Source: an uncultured Lachnospiraceae bacterium (GTDB lineage: Bacteria > Bacillota > Clostridia > Lachnospirales > Lachnospiraceae). From it: a DNA stretch of 26,128 nucleotides. The stretch covers positions 1 through 26,128 of the forward strand of contig CAKRYY010000040.1 in NCBI GenBank assembly GCA_934432885.1, given 5' to 3'. The position numbers were made by a program, and so were the translations under genes. The notes beneath the pieces are model-generated. The model had not been told where the DNA came from. It saw only the letters and a list, made by a program, of their open reading frames with translations, and made no database searches. Below, piece after piece: positions 23,882 to 26,128 of the stretch. Position 1 is the first letter of the stretch; each line of letters starts with the position of its first letter.

Positions 23882-23910
23882 ATTATAGAATATTTCTCAT
23901 ATATTTTCAA
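23882..23910 (-). promoter_or_regulatory. Promoter of the beta-CASP/folA/hydrogenase-like operon
   Basis: TTGAAA (23905-23910), 17 bp, then a perfect TATAAT (23882-23887) on the minus strand. The -35 box lies within the last codons of the TraX-like gene. Confidence 0.8.
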
Positions 23911-24679
23911 CGAAAGAAAAAATACCGAGAATCATTTTTAAAATAAGAAACAGAAAAAGCAGATGCAGCGGATAAAATAAATAGAAGAAACGCTGCCCCG
24001 ATTTTCCCCTGCTGCCGTCATAAGCTGCCAGCAGCAAAAATGCCGGAAAACTCCAGGGGCTCCACGAAAATGCACAGAAGCCGCCGATTGCCGCCGCCAT
24101 CCGAAACTGGCGGAACAGATAAAATACCGAAATCAGAATTAACCCCTTATAGCTGTAGTCTGTATGTGCATACCACGAAAATGCGCCGAAAAAAAGAAGC
24201 AGTCCACCATGACAAAAAAGCTTTCCCAGCGCCGGAAGCTTTTCCCTTTCTCCAAGCCATTCATAGCCCTGTAAAAGCAGCAGTCCCAGCAGAAGCGTAA
24301 ACAGCGTATTTTGATGGCTGAAATCAATTTTCCCCGAAAATGCAAGGTCATACGGAATTTCCGACAAAAGCGCCGCCGCCAAGAGTCTGCCGGCATATCT
24401 GCGCCTGCTGTGCGTATGGCAGAAGCCCTCTACAAGCAAAAACGCAAACAGTGGGAAAGCCGTCCTGCCAATGCGCCGCATCCAGTCGTACAAAAGATTC
24501 CACGCCTCTACCTGCTGCGCGCTGTAGCCTGCAAGCCCTGCCATAACCCAGCCTTTCACCACAACCGCTGCCGTATGGTCTATCAGCATGGTAACAGCCG
24601 CAGCCCATTTGAGCACGTATGCGCTACATCCGAATTTTTTCATTTTGATAGGTATATTGTTAGTTTGCCATCGGTTCAT
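23897..24679 (-). CDS. TraX-family membrane protein
   Basis: About 260 residues with seven to eight TM helices. Family segments are clear: LKWAAAVTMLIDHTAAVVV, MRRIGRTAFPLFAFLLVEGF, HTHSRRRYAGRLLAAALLSE, IPYDLAF and HQNTLFTLLLGLLLL. TraX acetylates F-pilin in F plasmids; in Firmicutes such proteins are chromosomal acyltransferase-like proteins of unknown role, and no pilin or conjugation genes lie nearby. The start is uncertain. The frame is open to 24817, but the upstream part crosses an AT-rich direct repeat. The ATG at 24679 has CAGGG close upstream and an AGGAGGG further away. A start at 24643 is also possible. Confidence 0.8.
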   Translation of the reverse strand: MNRWQTNNIPIKMKKFGCSAYVLKWAAAVTMLIDHTAAVVVKGWVMAGLAGYSAQQVEAWNLLYDWMRRIGRTAFPLFAFLLVEGFCHTHSRRRYAGRLLAAALLSEIPYDLAFSGKIDFSHQNTLFTLLLGLLLLQGYEWLGEREKLPALGKLFCHGGLLLFFGAFSWYAHTDYSYKGLILISVFYLFRQFRMAAAIGGFCAFSWSPWSFPAFLLLAAYDGSRGKSGQRFFYLFYPLHLLFLFLILKMILGIFSFVENI

Positions 24680-24768
24680 CTGACCCTGCCGTTCCCTCCT
24701 GTGCATCCGCTTTACCGGAACCATCATACAAAAAATGCCCTCATTTGGCAACCGCCGCATGGCTGCGT

Positions 24769-24898
24769 TTTCAAAAAATAAAAAAATTTTAGTTTTTGAA
24801 AGTGACTTCTTGCACATACTAATAATGCTAAGTATAATGAGTTTATCAACTAGGTTTCAAAAAATAAAAAATTTTTAACTTTCGAAAGCGAGTTTCTT
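24769..24898. repeat. Two AT-rich direct repeats of about 43 bp, 86 bp apart
   Basis: Copies at about 24769-24811 and 24855-24898 start with the same 17 bases (TTTCAAAAAATAAAAAA) and are about 84% identical overall. The first copy carries a TTTCAAAAA/TTTTTGAAA inverted repeat; the pairing is weaker in the second. The second copy ends at the start codon of the ATPase gene, and the promoter for that gene lies between the copies. Confidence 0.75.
24810..24838 (+). promoter_or_regulatory. Promoter of the ATPase gene
   Basis: TTGCAC (24810-24815), 17 bp, then a perfect TATAAT (24833-24838). The second direct-repeat copy forms most of the leader of about 55 nt. Confidence 0.75.
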
Positions 24899-26095
24899 AT
24901 GAAAATAATTACCAGAGAGAAATATCTAAACAGAATCATAGAATTGAACGGAACACCTGACATTAAAATTATTACAGGTATCCGCCGCTCTGGCAAATCA
25001 AAATTGATGCAGGCATATATGGAATACCTGAAAAGCCATTTTGAAAACATCAATATCATTTTTATTGATTTTATGGACTTGTCTTATGAAAATATCAAGG
25101 AATATCATGCGCTGCACTCCTACGTGGAAGAACACTACGAAGCAGAAAAAACAAATTATCTTTTCGTGGATGAGGTGCAGATGTGCCCTGATTTTGAACT
25201 GGCTGTCAACAGCCTCTATTCCAAAGGGAAATATGACATCTATATAACCGGCTCAAACGCTTTTTTGCTGAGCGCTGATTTGGCTACGCTTTTTACCGGA
25301 CGTTACATTGAAATCCATGTATTTCCTTTCAGCTTTCAGGAATATTGCCAATATTACGATGAATCCAACGATGTGGACACACTTTTTGACGATTATTCCA
25401 GAAAAGGCGGTTTATCAGGTTCCTACGCTTACAAAACAGAAAAAGACAGAGTAAATTATATTAAAGAGGTATATGAGACCATTGTTACAAGGGATTTGGT
25501 CCAAAAATACGCTTTGCCCGATACTCTGGTTTTACAGCACCTGAGTGAATTTCTCATGGACAATATCAGCAACCTGACTTCTCCTAATAAGGTCAGCCAG
25601 CTATTGACAGCAAACCGGATTCCAACCAATCATGTGACAATTGGAAAATACATCAAATATTTATGCAATGCTTTTGTCTTTTATCATATAAAGCGTTATG
25701 ACATTCGTGGGAAAAAATATTTGGAAAGCTCAGAAAAATTTTATTTGGGCGATGTGGGTATCCGTTCTGCAGTCCTCGGAAACCGAAATATGGACTATGG
25801 GAGAATCTATGAAAATATAGTTTGTATCGAATTGCTCCGCCGAGGCTATGATGTTTATGTTGGAAAGCTCTATCAGAAAGAGATTGACTTTGTTGCACAA
25901 AGAGAAAATGAAAAAATCTATATTCAGGTAAGCGATAATATATCCGGTCAGGAAACCTTTTTGCGGGAATCTTCGCCACTGCTCCAAATTCGGGATGCCT
26001 ATCCCAAAATGATTATTGCCCGAACCAGACATCCGGAATATAGCTATGAAGGAATTAAAATTCAAGACATTGCGGATTGGCTGCTGCATGAGTAA
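24899..26095 (+). CDS. AAA-family ATPase with C-terminal DUF4143 domain
   Basis: 398 residues. The N-terminal AAA_14-type ATPase shows Walker A GIRRSGKSKLM (about 27-37), Walker B YLFVDEVQ (about 87-94) and a sensor-like ITGSNAFLL. GRYIEIHVFPFSFQEYC marks the end of the ATPase part. The C-terminal DUF4143 domain (about 195-390) includes LGDVGIRSAVLG, GRIYENIVCIELLRRGYDVYVG and a nuclease-like EIDFVAQRENEKIYIQV stretch of PD-(D/E)XK type. These proteins are widespread, often multi-copy and horizontally moved; their role is unproven. The ribosome site before the ATG is poor. The gene is divergent from the TraX-like gene and alone at the window end; only 33 bp follow its stop codon. Confidence 0.9.
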   Translation: MKIITREKYLNRIIELNGTPDIKIITGIRRSGKSKLMQAYMEYLKSHFENINIIFIDFMDLSYENIKEYHALHSYVEEHYEAEKTNYLFVDEVQMCPDFELAVNSLYSKGKYDIYITGSNAFLLSADLATLFTGRYIEIHVFPFSFQEYCQYYDESNDVDTLFDDYSRKGGLSGSYAYKTEKDRVNYIKEVYETIVTRDLVQKYALPDTLVLQHLSEFLMDNISNLTSPNKVSQLLTANRIPTNHVTIGKYIKYLCNAFVFYHIKRYDIRGKKYLESSEKFYLGDVGIRSAVLGNRNMDYGRIYENIVCIELLRRGYDVYVGKLYQKEIDFVAQRENEKIYIQVSDNISGQETFLRESSPLLQIRDAYPKMIIARTRHPEYSYEGIKIQDIADWLLHE

Positions 26096-26128
26096 ACGAA
26101 GTTTCTATAAGTTAAAAAAGTCCAGCAT

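Noticed and set aside
23897..24679. TraX as evidence of a conjugative plasmid or ICE at the right end
   Set aside because: No relaxase, coupling protein, pilin or type IV secretion gene is nearby; TraX-like proteins are common in Firmicute chromosomes.

Overview
The window looks like a chromosome segment of a low-to-mid GC anaerobic Firmicute, most likely Clostridia/Lachnospiraceae. The signs are strong AAGGAGG-type ribosome sites, TTGACA/TATAAT promoters, a CIRCE operator, a ferredoxin/cupin/Crp cluster and a soluble [FeFe]-hydrogenase-like sensor. Most genes lie on the minus strand. No rRNA, tRNA, CRISPR array or complete insertion sequence was found.

Layout. (1) 1-2500 is AT-rich accessory DNA. 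It holds a PBECR4-like nuclease gene preceded by its own promoter and a structured, internally repeated RNA, a decayed tyrosine-integrase fragment, mobile-element scar sequence and an orphan membrane protein. (2) 2501-4880 carries a secreted transglutaminase-like protein and a flavodoxin/metallo-hydrolase pair under a strong promoter flanked by two copies of a 15-bp motif. (3) 4895-8760 is a TetR regulator with a perfect palindromic operator and two ABC half-transporters. The first of these is broken by an internal deletion. (4) 8845-10754 is a divergent anaerobe module: Fe-S protein and cupin against a Crp/Fnr regulator, with a palindrome in the shared promoter and a terminator after the cupin. 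(5) 10764-14600 carries sulfur metabolism (cysK; metY-alkD-PAP2).

(6) 14617-15720 is an XRE/KilA-N phage-like pair. (7) 15740-19720 is htpG with a downstream S8 protease; CIRCE sits before htpG. (8) 19744-23910 is an apparent operon of a beta-CASP metallo-RNase, dihydrofolate reductase and a hydrogenase/chemoreceptor fusion. The CIRCE hairpin also looks like its terminator. (9) 23897-26095 holds a TraX-like membrane protein, divergent from an AAA/DUF4143 ATPase whose promoter lies between two 43-bp direct repeats.

The best candidate for an undescribed system is 58-760: promoter, repeated structured RNA, hairpin, then a small predicted RNase. This is the layout of type III (RNA antitoxin) toxin-antitoxin systems but with a different toxin family. 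All function calls come from reading sequence by eye; nothing was searched or folded by software.
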